Assembly: GCA_963710645.1 (NCBI GenBank) | Contig: CAVQBD010000001.1 | Span: 1-64,000 of the forward strand | From: FEB-10 sp963710645 | GTDB lineage: Bacteria > Acidobacteriota > Thermoanaerobaculia > Thermoanaerobaculales > Sulfomarinibacteraceae | Direction: 5' to 3' | Length of the DNA stretch: 64,000 nt | Shown here: positions 1 through 8,023 of the stretch, in pieces | How the letters are laid out: the number at the start of each line of letters is the position of its first letter | Position numbering within the stretch: position 1 is the stretch's first letter | Notes under the pieces: model-generated | Database searches by the model: none | Told to the model about the DNA's origin: nothing | What the model saw: the letters and a program-made list of their open reading frames with translations, nothing else | Position numbers and translations under genes: made by a program

Positions 1-346
1 TCGTCGAGGCCCGTCAGGCCCGGGTCGTCCTTGTGCTCGTCCCAGAACTTCCGCCACGCGACGGCGTCGCGGCCGTAGTCTCGCCCCGTGATCTTCCGAA
101 GCGTGGCCGCGATCTGGACGGCGACCCGGGAGTCCTTCTCGCTGCGCAGGGCGGCGATGCAGTAAGCTTCATCGACTCCTTCGACACGATCTCGGCCAGG
201 GCGATCGCGGCCGTGCGGCGGACCTCCCAGGCGCCGTCGGTGAGCGCCTTGGCGAGCGCCTTGGGCGTTGCCCTTCTCCGCGGACAGGGCGAACGCGAGC
301 GCGATGCCGTCCCGGACGAGCGGCTCCTCGTGGGTGCCGATCGCTC
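1..346 (-). pseudogene. HEAT-repeat protein remnant, frameshifted, open at left edge
   Basis: Read on the minus strand this stretch encodes HEAT-like helices, but in alternating frames. THEEPLVRDGIALAFAL (about 335-285) and DEAYCIAALRSEKDSRVAV (about 175-115) share one frame. The segment between them, ALAKALTDGAWEVRR followed by AAIALAEI, lies in another. Two compensating indels are therefore needed. The end part TGRDYGRDAVAWRKFWDEH is typical of bacterial HEAT-repeat proteins. The gene continues past base 1, and its 5' part stops abruptly near 346, where an unrelated plus-strand fragment begins. It is either a decayed gene or an assembly/sequencing artefact. The HEAT assignment is fairly clear; any function is unknown. 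Confidence 0.6.
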
Positions 347-349
347 GGT

Positions 350-514
350 CAATTGGAGGGTATCGAGCTTCCAGGCCGGCTGCTGCTCCGCGGCAGCCTG
401 CTCGATTACACCCGCACATCGGACGGTTATCTCCTGTCGTACCGGGACGGTCGTTTCATCTTCACGGCGACCGAGGACCGGGAGCCCTTCCTCGAGGGAC
501 CCAGCGGGGGGTGA
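350..514 (+). pseudogene. C-terminal fragment of an unidentified protein
   Basis: An open plus-strand frame reads LEGIELPGRLLLRGSLLDY and ends FIFTATEDREPFLEGPSGG before TGA at 512-514. Its composition looks like a genuine soluble beta-rich protein tail, but there is no start codon or ribosome site. Upstream the frame runs into the antisense of the HEAT remnant. It is probably the 3' end of a gene whose 5' part has been lost at a junction near 346-350. Family not recognised. Confidence 0.4.
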
Positions 515-576
515 GCGGCCGAACGACCCGGGCCGAGATCCGTAGACCAAAGAGACGACCGAGCGGAGGGTGACCC

Positions 577-1017
577 ATGAGTCCCATGCTTGAATTCTCC
601 ACCGAGGAGCTGCGCAGGATCTTCAAACAGGCGCCGTTTATCGACTACCTGGGTTTGGAGCCTGTGTCCCTCAGTCTTGGGGAGTGCGAGACCCGGCTGC
701 AGGTCGACGAACATCATCTCCAGCAGGATGGATACGTCCACGCCGGTGTGATGGCCACCATGGCCGATCACACCGCCGGTGCGGCGGCAGCGACGATGGT
801 CCGGCCCGGCGAACTCGTGCTCTCCGCCGAGTTCAAGATCAACATGCTGCGGCCGGCGCTGCGGGGCGAGCTCCAGTGTCGCTCCACGGTGTTGAAACCT
901 GGCGCTCGTTTCTGCGTTGTCGAATCGGAGGTCCGGTCGGTGACTCCGGAACACACGGCGATGGTGGCCAAGGCCTTGGTGACCATCGCAGTGGTCCCGC
1001 CACCCGAAGAGCCATGA
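577..1017 (+). CDS. PaaI-family hotdog thioesterase
   Basis: A 146-residue single-domain hotdog protein. The signature HAGVMATMADHTAGAAAA begins at residue 55, with Asp64 in the position of the catalytic acidic residue of PaaI/YbgC-type acyl-CoA thioesterases. These enzymes hydrolyse acyl- or aryl-CoA thioesters in the cytoplasm. The length is normal for the family. An AGGG ribosome site lies about 6 nt before the ATG. It is followed after 46 bp by a cupin gene on the same strand. The substrate cannot be told from sequence. Confidence 0.85.
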   Translation: MSPMLEFSTEELRRIFKQAPFIDYLGLEPVSLSLGECETRLQVDEHHLQQDGYVHAGVMATMADHTAGAAAATMVRPGELVLSAEFKINMLRPALRGELQCRSTVLKPGARFCVVESEVRSVTPEHTAMVAKALVTIAVVPPPEEP

Positions 1018-1063
1018 CGAAAGGGTCATTGCTTCATTGCAAGCTTCAGATGAGGAGGCGACA

Positions 1064-1387
1064 ATGTTCACCGAACCAAGCCCCGAGGGTTTCCGGGAGC
1101 TGCTCCCGGGCGTCGAGCTGAGGACCGTTGCACATGGCGACCGGACCCTGATGGGGGTGTTCAGGATCGCCGCTGGTGCGGTGATTCCGGTGCACGATCA
1201 TCCACAGGAACAGACCGGATTTCTGGTGTCCGGAAGACTCCAGTTCTTGGTCTCGGGCCGGGCAATCAGGGCCGAACCCGGAGCCGCCTGGAATCTCCCG
1301 GCGGGCACGCCCCACGGCGCGACGGCGTTGGAGGATTGTTTTTTGGTGGAGGTCTTTTCCCCGGTACGCGAGGACTATCTTCCGTGA
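1064..1387 (+). CDS. Small cupin-domain protein
   Basis: A 107-residue one-domain cupin. Motif 1 is seen as VIPVHDHPQEQTGFLVSG and motif 2 as LPAGTPHGA, giving the usual His/His/Gln-or-Glu/His metal site. The start is placed at the ATG preceded by GAGGAGGCGACA rather than the longer TTG-initiated frame at 1037. Such stand-alone cupins often act as sensors, isomerases or dioxygenases; nothing here decides which. It follows the thioesterase gene by 46 bp and may be cotranscribed with it. Confidence 0.8.
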   Translation: MFTEPSPEGFRELLPGVELRTVAHGDRTLMGVFRIAAGAVIPVHDHPQEQTGFLVSGRLQFLVSGRAIRAEPGAAWNLPAGTPHGATALEDCFLVEVFSPVREDYLP

Positions 1388-1421
1388 CCAATCTGAACCG
1401 CCTGCCGCTGCGAGTCGCCCT

Positions 1422-1835
1422 GTGAGCCGCCGGGATCGGGTGTTGCTGGCGGTGGACGGTGGCATCAATCTGTTGCTCGGGCTCCTGTTGCTTGTGGCTC
1501 CTGGCTGGCTGGTCCGCACCCTGGGCGCGCCGGATTTTGGCGACCGGTTCTACCCATCGATCCTTGGCGGTGTGTTGCTTGGGGTCGGGTGCGCTCTTTT
1601 TGTCGAGGTGCGGCGGACAAAGAGCGCACCCGTGGGACTCGGTCTTGCCGGAGCCATTGTCATCAACTGTTGCGGGGCTGGTGTGTTGGCGCTGTGGCTT
1701 ATTGCCGCTCCGGTGGAGATCTCCATGCGAGGGCGAATCACCCTTTGGACCATCGCCGCGGTCGTGCTTGGAATCGCAGCGGCTGAGATTGCCACCGGCG
1801 GGCTCGCTACCCGCCACGATGAGGAGGAGCGTTGA
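1422..1835 (+). CDS. Small integral membrane protein, four predicted helices
   Basis: A 137-residue protein with four hydrophobic segments (about residues 9-31, 44-62, 70-97 and 103-127), short loops and a charged C-terminal RHDEEER tail. It starts at GTG 1422. It resembles uncharacterised four-helix inner-membrane proteins of soil bacteria; no enzymatic motif is visible. Its TGA overlaps the TTG start of the next gene (TTGA), so the two are probably translationally coupled. Confidence 0.65.
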   Translation: MSRRDRVLLAVDGGINLLLGLLLLVAPGWLVRTLGAPDFGDRFYPSILGGVLLGVGCALFVEVRRTKSAPVGLGLAGAIVINCCGAGVLALWLIAAPVEISMRGRITLWTIAAVVLGIAAAEIATGGLATRHDEEER

Positions 1836-2275
1836 AGGAGAGCACTCTCGTCTGTCCCAACCCGGAATGTCCCGATCTCGAAGCGTCCGGCGTCCACGGC
1901 GAGTACCTGGCCGGCACTGAGTTGTGTCCCTACTGCAGCACCCCGCTGGTGGATTCGTCGTGGCTGGACGAGGGTGGCGCTTCGGTTGCCGAGCCCCGAA
2001 TCGATCCTGGCGATCAGGAGCTGGAGGCGGTCTTCACCACCGAGGATCCGGCCGAGATCCAAATCGTGAGGTCCATTCTCCAAGGAGCGGACATTCCCTA
2101 TCTGACCTCCCACGACAGCGCCAGTGATCGCGTGCTTCCAGGTTTCGATCCGTTCCGGTTCATGGGCCGGTCGAAGGACGCCGTGTTCTGGGTTGCGCCG
2201 GACCGTGCGGAAGAGGCGCGGGCCCTGCTCACCGAAGTCGACCCGGGAGAGGATCCGGATCCCTCCAAAGACTGA
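1832..2275 (+). CDS. Zinc-ribbon plus DUF2007-like signal-transducer protein
   Basis: A 147-residue protein. The N-terminus carries CPNPEC and, about 25 residues on, CPYC, forming a rubredoxin-like zinc ribbon. The second half, from ELEAVFTTEDPAEIQIVRS to ARALLTEVD, matches the DUF2007 'putative prokaryotic signal transducing protein' fold, in which a small alpha/beta domain compares a protein across EIQIVRSIL and a C-terminal helix. The TTG start overlaps the stop of the preceding membrane protein gene, preceded by GAGGAG. Role unknown; the coupling suggests the two proteins work together. Confidence 0.7.
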   Translation: MKESTLVCPNPECPDLEASGVHGEYLAGTELCPYCSTPLVDSSWLDEGGASVAEPRIDPGDQELEAVFTTEDPAEIQIVRSILQGADIPYLTSHDSASDRVLPGFDPFRFMGRSKDAVFWVAPDRAEEARALLTEVDPGEDPDPSKD

Positions 2276-2334
2276 TCGTGCGGACGCTGGTCGGACATCG
2301 GAAAGGTGGAAAGTGGGGAACGTGAGAAGGAGAG

Positions 2335-2475
2335 GAGGGCGCGTTGATCGGGCGTGCCACTTTTCGCATTGTTCGGGACACCGGGTGCCCGTTGTGAAAC
2401 GTCCGATCCGCCCGAACAATGCGAAGGGTGGCAACTTCGGGCAGCTCGGTTGAGAGATGGGCGCATCAAAGAAAC
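2335..2475 (+). repeat. Variable-stem intergenic element, copy 1 (stem type B)
   Basis: The 5' module GGGCGCGTTGATCGGGCGT is followed by a 22-nt arm (2356-2377), a 33-nt loop and the complementary 22-nt arm (2411-2432). The 3' module is GGCAACTTCGGGCAGCTCGG then GAGATGGGCGCATC. The two non-Watson-Crick positions in the stem are T opposite G, which would be U-G wobbles in RNA. The arm core is TTCGCATTGTTCGGG, shared with the copy at 17.7 kb. Confidence 0.8.
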
Positions 2476-2503
2476 CCTCCGCCTACCCGGAGGGAGTGGG
2501 CGG

Positions 2504-2509
2504 TACACT
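2504..2509 (+). promoter_or_regulatory. Possible -10 box (TACACT) for the aldo/keto reductase gene
   Basis: TACACT lies just downstream of the variable-stem element and about 120 nt before the aldo/keto reductase start. The same hexamer precedes several other genes in this window. No convincing -35 box is seen, so the assignment is tentative. Confidence 0.35.
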
Positions 2510-2630
2510 GGACATTCTGGACCGCCGCCTGGCCACCGGTGGCTGCCGGCGCGTCACATGACGCGCCGGGCATTCATGGGTCGCACAATTGGCGTCGGGC
2601 GTCGGGGCCCCGAATCCGAAGGAGGAACAC

Positions 2631-3617
2631 ATGGAACAGCGTACGCTTGGAAGCAGCGGCGTCGAGATCTCGGCGTTGGGCCTCGGATGTATGGGAATGT
2701 CGGAGTTTTACGGGTCGTCGGAGGAGGCTGCGTCGATCGCGGTGCTCCACCACGCCCTCGATCGAGGTGTCACCTTCTGGGACACTGCGGACATGTACGG
2801 TAGCGGGCACAACGAACGGTTGATCGGTCGGGCCCTGCGCGGGCGGCGAGATGAAGTCGTGCTGGCAACCAAGTTCGCCATCGTCCGCGGCCCCAAGGGC
2901 GAGTTCCAGGGAATCTCCGGACGGCCGGAGTACGTCAAGCAGGCGTGCGATGCCAGCCTCGAGCGGCTCGGTGTCGACCACATCGATCTCTACTACCAGC
3001 ACCGCGTCGACCCGGAGGTTCCCATCGAGGACACCGTGGGCGCGATGGCTGAGCTCGTCCATGCGGGCAAGGTCCGAGCTCTCGGTTTGTCGGAGGCGGC
3101 CGCTGACACGCTGCGCCGTGCGGTTGCGGTCCACCCCATAGCCGCTCTCCAGAGCGAGTACTCGCTGTGGAGCCGCGATCTCGAGGACGACATTCTTCCG
3201 GCGTGCCGTGAGCTGGGCATCGGACTGGTCGCGTACAGCCCGCTCGGCCGTGGCTTCCTCAGCGGTGCGATCCGAAGCCCTGATGATCTGGCCGAGGACG
3301 ACTGGCGCCGGATGAACCCGCGCTTCCAAGGCGCCGCCTTCGAAAAGAACCTCGAGCTCGTGCAGCGGATCGAATCCCTGGCCAAGGCGAAGGGCTGCAC
3401 CCCGGCCCAGCTCGCGCTAACTTGGGTGCTGGCGCAGGGAAACGACGTCGTTCCGATTCCTGGGACACGGCGTGCCGAGCGTCTCGACGAGAACGCGGCC
3501 GCGGTCGACATTTCGCTCGGCGAGGACGAGCTCGCGGAGATCGATACCGTCATTCCACGTGACATGGCCGTCGGCAGCCGGTACCCGGAGGAGATGATGT
3601 CGCTCCTGAACGGTTGA
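2631..3617 (+). CDS. Aldo/keto reductase
   Basis: A 328-residue (alpha/beta)8-barrel NADPH-dependent oxidoreductase that reduces aldehydes and ketones. The catalytic tetrad is visible as Asp51 and Tyr56 (FWDTADMYGSG), Lys81 (LATKF) and His124 (YYQHRVDP). The DLYYQHRVDPEVPIEDTVGA block resembles the AKR13-type subgroup. The start is the ATG at 2631, preceded by AAGGAGGAACAC; the open frame extends 14 codons further upstream without a ribosome site. Stand-alone gene between two repeat-rich spacers. Physiological substrate unknown. Confidence 0.93.
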   Translation: MEQRTLGSSGVEISALGLGCMGMSEFYGSSEEAASIAVLHHALDRGVTFWDTADMYGSGHNERLIGRALRGRRDEVVLATKFAIVRGPKGEFQGISGRPEYVKQACDASLERLGVDHIDLYYQHRVDPEVPIEDTVGAMAELVHAGKVRALGLSEAAADTLRRAVAVHPIAALQSEYSLWSRDLEDDILPACRELGIGLVAYSPLGRGFLSGAIRSPDDLAEDDWRRMNPRFQGAAFEKNLELVQRIESLAKAKGCTPAQLALTWVLAQGNDVVPIPGTRRAERLDENAAAVDISLGEDELAEIDTVIPRDMAVGSRYPEEMMSLLNG

Positions 3618-4040
3618 TCGTACCAGGGCAGCGCGCCCTCGTTACTCCGGGGGGCCGGAGTCTTCGTTTTTCGTTCTTTGTCGGTGCTTGGCACCGCCGA
3701 AGATGTTCCGATCTCGTGCTCCGATGCGATTTCGACGGTGCCTGGCACCGGGTGCTTCGACTCGCGGCGCTCGCTCAGGATGACAGGGGGAAGGCGGTGG
3801 AGTCGCGGAGCATTGTGGAGCGGGCCTCTGGCCTGCAAACCCGGGGCATTGTGGTGCGGCCGTCTCGGCTGCTCGGTCGATCGAAGAACGAAGAACAAAA
3901 AACGAAAACCCCTTCCACCCGGCTTCGATCTCCTGGTCGGGGGGCGGGCGGGGGGTCTTCGATCTTTGTTCTTTGGTTTTCGACCTGGCGTGATTGCAGG
4001 CGGGACGCCTGCGCTACAAAGACGACTCGTTCGGATCGAT
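3618..4040 (+). other. Non-coding spacer made of mixed short repeats
   Basis: No supported gene. The stretch holds paired GGTGCYTGGCACC palindromes (about 3690 and 3737). It also holds a TTCGACTCGCGGCGCTCGCT word that recurs at 46.68 kb, AAGAACGAAGAAC runs, and a GCAGGCGGGACGCCTGCGC palindrome near 4000. It reads as a mosaic of old intergenic repeats that leads into a complete variable-stem element. Confidence 0.6.
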
Positions 4041-4210
4041 CCGCCGGTTTCGGCGCGCCCCTCTCCCCCGCGCGCTCCCCGAGGTTGCCCCCTTTAACAA
4101 TGTTGGGACTCAAGTGCCCGAAAGACTCAGTTGGCGAGCCCCAACATTGTTAAAGACGGCACGCCCGGTCATCGCGCCCTCCTCGCTCCGGGCGGGCGGG
4201 TGGAAACGTT
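4040..4210 (-). repeat. Variable-stem intergenic element, copy 2 (stem type A, inverted)
   Basis: On the minus strand this has the same modules as the copy at 28.7 kb. The 22-nt arms lie at 4087-4108 and 4139-4160 with a 30-nt loop. Its arm core is TTTAACAATGTTGGG where the 28.7 kb copy has TTTAACATTGTTGGG. The opposite arm carries the matching change, so pairing is kept. The flanking CGCGCTCCCCGAGGTTGCC and GGCACGCCCGGTCATCGCGC are the inverted end modules. Confidence 0.8.
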
Positions 4211-4213
4211 CAA

Positions 4214-4242
4214 CGCTCGACTTTCGACTTTCGACTTTTGAC
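4214..4242 (+). repeat. GACTTTC heptamer tract
   Basis: Tandem imperfect copies of CGACTTT (GACTTTCGACTTTCGACTTT) directly after the conserved end of the variable-stem element. It is the reverse complement of the GTCGAAA tracts seen elsewhere in the window. Confidence 0.75.
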
Positions 4243-4267
4243 CGGTTCGGATGGGTGGGGGCTGAGC

Positions 4268-4273
4268 TACACT
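4268..4273 (+). promoter_or_regulatory. Possible -10 box (TACACT) for the 4300 membrane protein gene
   Basis: TACACT lies 26 nt before the start codon, leaving room for a short leader that contains the GGAGG ribosome site. No clear -35 box. Confidence 0.4.
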
Positions 4274-4299
4274 GATTCATCTCAATTCGGAGGTTGCTG

Positions 4300-4935
4300 A
4301 TGCCAACCGAACACGCGCTCGAAGCTCTGTCGATTCTGAGGGATGGCAGTCTCTTCCAGTGGTACGTGATCCCGCTCTTCGCGCTGGTCGTGTACGTCTA
4401 CTCTGTGGAGATCGAACGCCGAAACTGGAATCTGGTCTTCGCCGGTTTGGCGTTCTGGGGGATGGATTGGTTCAACGAGATCTGGAATTCCCTCGTCTTC
4501 CACTTCACCGACTATGCGCCCATGTGGGCCGCCCCCGGCAAGACGGCTTACCTGATTCTGATCGGTCTCAACGTCGAGATCATGTTCATGTTCGCCATCG
4601 CCGGGATCGCCTTCGGCAAGATGCTGCCTCCCGATCCAAAGATGAAGATACTCGGCATACCAAACCGGATCTTCCTGGCGGCGGCCAATTCGATTTTCTG
4701 TGTAATCGTCGAAATTTGGCTGAACTCGGTTGACGCCCTGACCTGGGACTGGTCGTTTTGGAGCGCGAAGTCGCCGATCCCCATCGTCCTCTTCGGCTAC
4801 ATGCACTTCTTCCTGGTGTCGTACTGGGTGCATGACATGAAGAGCGTGAGGTCCAAGGTCATCACCGTAGGCGTGATTTTTGGGGTGGTCATCGTCTCCG
4901 CCGTTCTCTTTGGTCCGATCCTGGGGTGGATCTGA
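4300..4935 (+). CDS. Uncharacterised multi-pass membrane protein
   Basis: A 211-residue, strongly hydrophobic protein with about six to seven transmembrane segments, rich in Trp, Phe and Tyr (for example AFWGMDWFNEIWNSLVFHFT). The start is the ATG with GGAGG six nt upstream. No motif of a known transporter or enzyme is evident. It is followed after 26 bp by a methyltransferase gene on the same strand, so a two-gene operon is possible. Function unknown. Confidence 0.75.
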   Translation: MPTEHALEALSILRDGSLFQWYVIPLFALVVYVYSVEIERRNWNLVFAGLAFWGMDWFNEIWNSLVFHFTDYAPMWAAPGKTAYLILIGLNVEIMFMFAIAGIAFGKMLPPDPKMKILGIPNRIFLAAANSIFCVIVEIWLNSVDALTWDWSFWSAKSPIPIVLFGYMHFFLVSYWVHDMKSVRSKVITVGVIFGVVIVSAVLFGPILGWI

Positions 4936-4961
4936 CCCCGGCCCACCGAGGGGACTGATCA

Positions 4962-5561
4962 TTGAGTCAATCCATGTGGGACGAGCGCTACGGTCTGGAG
5001 GGCTTTGCCTTCGGAACCGAGCCCAACGACTTCCTTTTCGAGGTGACGGACCGTATCCCGCCGGGGAAAATACTGTGTCTCGGAGAGGGCGAGGGCCGCA
5101 ACGCGGTCTTTCTTGCCGAACGCGGATGCCGGGTGACCGCCGTGGACGCCTCCTCGGTGGGGCTGGAAAAGACGCGTCGGCTGGCGGCGTCCAGATCGGT
5201 GGAGATCGCAACGGTGCTGGCGGATCTCGCCGACTTCATCATCGAACCGGCGGCCTGGGATGGCATCGTCTCGATCTTTGTCCATCTCCCGCCTTCGCTG
5301 CGCGCCACGGTCCATCGCCAGGTGGTCGCGGGTCTTCGGCCGGGTGGAGTCGTGGTGCTTGAAGGCTACACTCCGGAACAGCTCGAATTCGGCACCGGGG
5401 GCCCGCCGGTGGCTGAGCTGCTGTACGAGCCTGATGTGGTGTTTGGAGACTTCGCCGACCTCGAATTCGAAATCGCCCGTGCCGTCATCCGTGAGGTCCA
5501 TGAGGGTCGCTACCACAACGGTGAGGCGGCAGTTGTCCAGGTGTTGGCGCGCAAGGACTGA
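4962..5561 (+). CDS. Class I SAM-dependent methyltransferase
   Basis: A 199-residue Rossmann-fold methyltransferase of the small TehB/thiopurine-like type. Motif I is seen as ILCLGEGEGRNAVFLAERG (from about residue 37), the acidic loop as VTAVDASS (Asp62), and post-motif glycine-rich VVAGLRPGGVVVLEGY. The opening MWDERYGLEGFAFGTEPNDF is characteristic of this subfamily. The TTG at 4962 has GAGGGG eight nt upstream; the ATG at 4974 is an alternative. Substrate unknown. Confidence 0.85.
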   Translation: MSQSMWDERYGLEGFAFGTEPNDFLFEVTDRIPPGKILCLGEGEGRNAVFLAERGCRVTAVDASSVGLEKTRRLAASRSVEIATVLADLADFIIEPAAWDGIVSIFVHLPPSLRATVHRQVVAGLRPGGVVVLEGYTPEQLEFGTGGPPVAELLYEPDVVFGDFADLEFEIARAVIREVHEGRYHNGEAAVVQVLARKD

Positions 5562-5741
5562 GCAGCCACATAACGTTGGTCCCAACCAGGGCGTGTACTT
5601 GGGGGAGACTCTCGCGACAATTCGAAAACCGAAGACCTGAGTGACCTGGGACAACCTGATGACGCTGGCCCGGCTTGGTCACTTTCCACCGGAGCCTGCT
5701 GAGGGCTGAGCGGAATCTCCCGCACGCTCCCGTCTCCTGGG

Positions 5742-6122
5742 TCACGCCGGCTCGAAGAGCGCGGCAACGGCTCCCGCCGGGTCACGGATGACAGCGTATC
5801 TGCCGGAACTCCCCATCGTTTTCGGTCCGGCGACAACCTCCCCGCCGAGATTCCGGCACTCGGAAAGACTCGCGTCCAGATCCTCGATGGTGATGTAGAC
5901 CATCCACGCGGCGGGAAGATCCGAGTTGGGTCCCCGGGCGTGACAGATGCCGACGACGCATTCGCCCGAGTCGGGACGGTTCATGTTGAAATCCTGGTAT
6001 CCGTCCATGTCCACGCCCTCAGCCTGCCATCCCACGACCTTGCTGTAGAACGCGCTGATTTGCTGGGCATCGTCCACCGTGAGGTCGGTCCACGTCATCG
6101 CACCGATGTCGGTTGTTGCCAT
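5742..6122 (-). CDS. VOC-family (glyoxalase-like) protein
   Basis: A 126-residue vicinal-oxygen-chelate fold protein: WTDLTVDDAQQISAFYSKV, then the second module VYITIEDLDASLSECRNLGG and a closing RDPAGAVAALFEP. This is the normal size for one VOC unit made of two beta-alpha-beta-beta-beta modules. The start is the ATG at 6122, preceded by AGGAGGATGAC. Members include dioxygenases, resistance proteins and isomerases; metal ligands are not complete enough to decide. Confidence 0.85.
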   Translation of the reverse strand: MATTDIGAMTWTDLTVDDAQQISAFYSKVVGWQAEGVDMDGYQDFNMNRPDSGECVVGICHARGPNSDLPAAWMVYITIEDLDASLSECRNLGGEVVAGPKTMGSSGRYAVIRDPAGAVAALFEPA

Positions 6123-6151
6123 GTCATCCTCCTGCTGGAATTCGTGACGCG

Positions 6152-6157
6152 AGTATA
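6152..6157 (-). promoter_or_regulatory. -10 box (TATACT) for the VOC gene
   Basis: On the minus strand TATACT lies about 30 nt before the ATG, leaving a leader of about 23 nt that contains the AGGAGG ribosome site. Confidence 0.45.
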
Positions 6158-6229
6158 TAGGGACCTCGGTTGGTGGGGATGCCGTTACAATCCAATGGTC
6201 CAGCAACCCATGGAATGGAGACCGTGCCG

Positions 6230-6634
6230 ATGACCGAAGTGGAAACGACACCCGATAAATCCCGCGGTGAGACCGCGGCCCGCAGACTGCAATTGGTCCG
6301 GCTCGTGGGCTCATGTCTCGCTTTGTTGTTCGGGGTGGTGTTCTGCCACCAGTTCAGCACCTACCAGATCCAGAACTTCGTCTACGGCGCCGGCATCCCG
6401 GTGTCGCACCTGCCGGCTTTGTGCCGATGGTTCGCCTTTTTCTCAACCTGGATTCTCCTGCTTCCGCCCGCCATCTTATGGATGGGAACGCGGCGACTGC
6501 TCCGGTCTCCGACCTCTTCCCCGTCTGTGGAGATGCTCAACCAAATCACGGTTCTGTTGACCGTCGTGCTGGTTCTCGGGTGCATCCTGGCCTGGCAGGT
6601 GCCGTACGCGATGCCGGTGGGGGAGGTCTTCTGA
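6230..6634 (+). CDS. Small membrane protein, three predicted helices
   Basis: A 134-residue protein with three hydrophobic stretches (LVGSCLALLFGVVFCH, FFSTWILLLPPAILWM, ITVLLTVVLVLGCILAW). The ATG at 6230 has GGAG nine nt upstream; the ATG at 6215 is an alternative. Its stop overlaps the start of the next gene (TGATG). A TACAAT -10-like box is at 6186-6191. Family not recognised. Confidence 0.6.
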   Translation: MTEVETTPDKSRGETAARRLQLVRLVGSCLALLFGVVFCHQFSTYQIQNFVYGAGIPVSHLPALCRWFAFFSTWILLLPPAILWMGTRRLLRSPTSSPSVEMLNQITVLLTVVLVLGCILAWQVPYAMPVGEVF

Positions 6635-7017
6635 TGGGAGAAATGGGTGATCGTGATCTGGATTTCGTGGCCAAGCGGCGAACTCTGAACCACAGATGGA
6701 AGGTGGTTGGGTGGATCCTGATCGCGCTGATCGCCGCGGCGCTCGGATTCCTGCTCTTCACCAGTCCCATGCTGGTGGATCCATGGGAGACCATGGCCCG
6801 GGTCCGGACAGATTCCATCCCGAAGCCGACGCTCCAACTCATGGCGGCCATGCTGCCGGTGGTCTTCCTCAGCAGCTTTCTCCTGCTCACGGTCATCGTG
6901 GCCTTCCAGTTTTCGGCCGCGGCCAACGAACGGCGATTGATCGGGATCATCGACTCGCTCTCTACACCCTCCTCACTTTCGGCTCATCCGGATTTCCGTG
7001 AGATGGATAGTGGTTGA
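6634..7017 (+). CDS. Small membrane protein, two predicted helices
   Basis: A 127-residue protein with two transmembrane segments (VVGWILIALIAAALGFLLF and VVFLSSFLLLTVIVAFQFS) and a polar C-terminus. The start overlaps the stop of the preceding membrane protein gene by one base, so the two are likely coupled and may form a complex. No family recognised. Confidence 0.6.
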   Translation: MGEMGDRDLDFVAKRRTLNHRWKVVGWILIALIAAALGFLLFTSPMLVDPWETMARVRTDSIPKPTLQLMAAMLPVVFLSSFLLLTVIVAFQFSAAANERRLIGIIDSLSTPSSLSAHPDFREMDSG

Positions 7018-7039
7018 ATCTGAACTGTGAAATTCGGAG

Positions 7040-7250
7040 TGTGGATTTCGACGGTGCTCGGCACCGGCCCGTGCGTTCGCTTTGATTCGCTGACTTTGAT
7101 GCGCCCATCTCCCGACCGCGCTCCCCGAGGGAGCCCGGTATTGACGTTGTGCGGTCCCTGCCGCTGGGATGATTGGTCAACCCTGGACCGCACAACGTCA
7201 TACCCGGCACGCCCGCCTATCGCGCCCCACCCTCCCGGGCGGGCGGGGGT
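7040..7250 (-). repeat. Variable-stem intergenic element, copy 3 (stem type C, inverted)
   Basis: The inverted end modules match the other copies (GCGCCCATCTCCCGACCGCG then CTCCCCGAGG, and GGCACGCCCGCCTATCGCGC). The arms are different: 7133-7157 pairs with 7185-7208 around a 27-nt loop, core TGACGTTGTGCGGTCC, with one bulged T. It is preceded by a GGTGCTCGGCACC palindrome and a TTCGCTTTGATTCGC word that is also part of the element tail. Confidence 0.75.
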
Positions 7251-7255
7251 ACTGC

Positions 7256-8014
7256 CTACTGCCTCTCCCCATCGCCATACCAGTACTCGCGGACCCCATC
7301 GTCGATTGTGTCTGGCGGCCGGAACAGGGCGGGAATGAGCCGAAAAATCATCGTGAAGTAGTGCCAATCCCCATAGCGATCGAATTTGCGCGTGGAGCTC
7401 AGCGCCTTGGCAGAGCGAACTCGGGCCAGACGCTGGCCTCTCTTGCGCCCGATGTTCCTGAGGTCCACCAGGAGCTTGACGTCTTCCCCGAAGAAGCGCC
7501 GCTCGTCGTAGCCGCCGATGGAACGAAAATCGTCCGCCGAACAGAAGACGACGCCAGTGTCCATTCGCAACACCCACACCCAGGGGACCATGATGGCGTA
7601 GGTGGCTGCGATTCCGAGTGACCACCGCTCCAATCGCACACCGGTGGCGCCAGCCACGACTTTACCGGTGGCCAGGCTGGCTTCGATCGCGTTGAAGGTG
7701 TTTGGGTGGATTCGCATGTCCGCGTCCACAAAGGCGAGGAGGTCGCCCCGTGCAGCCGCGGCGCCGCAATTCCTCACCGAAGCGATCCGCCGGACGCTGA
7801 CCTGCGAGACCACGCAGCCGCGGCTTTGCGCAATGTCGGCGGTGCCGTCGGTGGAGGCGTTGTCGGCCACGATCACCTCGATCGATCCGGTCCCTGCCCG
7901 GTAGGCGGCCCGAGCGGCGTCAACGGTATCGAGCAGACGCGGAAGATAACGTTCTTCGTTGTAGGCGGGGATGATCAAAGAAAATCGGGGATGGGGGGGC
8001 TCAACTTGCACCAC
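7256..8014 (-). CDS. Family 2 glycosyltransferase
   Basis: A 252-residue GT-A-fold glycosyltransferase. It opens with FSLIIPAYNEERYLPRLL, has the nucleotide-binding DNASTDGT from residue 51, and the metal-binding DXD as FVDADM (97-99). A later GEDVKLLVDL holds the catalytic-base region. It lacks transmembrane helices apart from one hydrophobic patch, so it probably works on the cytoplasmic face on a lipid or polysaccharide acceptor. GTG at 8014, or the next GTG at 8011, is the start. It is divergent from a methyltransferase gene. Confidence 0.88.
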   Translation of the reverse strand: MVQVEPPHPRFSLIIPAYNEERYLPRLLDTVDAARAAYRAGTGSIEVIVADNASTDGTADIAQSRGCVVSQVSVRRIASVRNCGAAAARGDLLAFVDADMRIHPNTFNAIEASLATGKVVAGATGVRLERWSLGIAATYAIMVPWVWVLRMDTGVVFCSADDFRSIGGYDERRFFGEDVKLLVDLRNIGRKRGQRLARVRSAKALSSTRKFDRYGDWHYFTMIFRLIPALFRPPDTIDDGVREYWYGDGERQ

Positions 8015-8017
8015 ACC

Positions 8018-8023
8018 ATGGTA
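8018..8023 (-). promoter_or_regulatory. Putative -10 box (TACCAT) overlapping the divergent start
   Basis: On the minus strand TACCAT ends 6 nt before the GTG at 8011, the spacing seen at other putative leaderless starts in this window. Its last base is the first base of the ATG of the divergent methyltransferase gene. Confidence 0.35.

Noticed and set aside
4282..5211. Minus-strand open frame (309 aa) over the membrane protein and methyltransferase genes
   Set aside because: Asp/His-rich shadow composition and no ribosome site, while the plus-strand genes have clear motifs.
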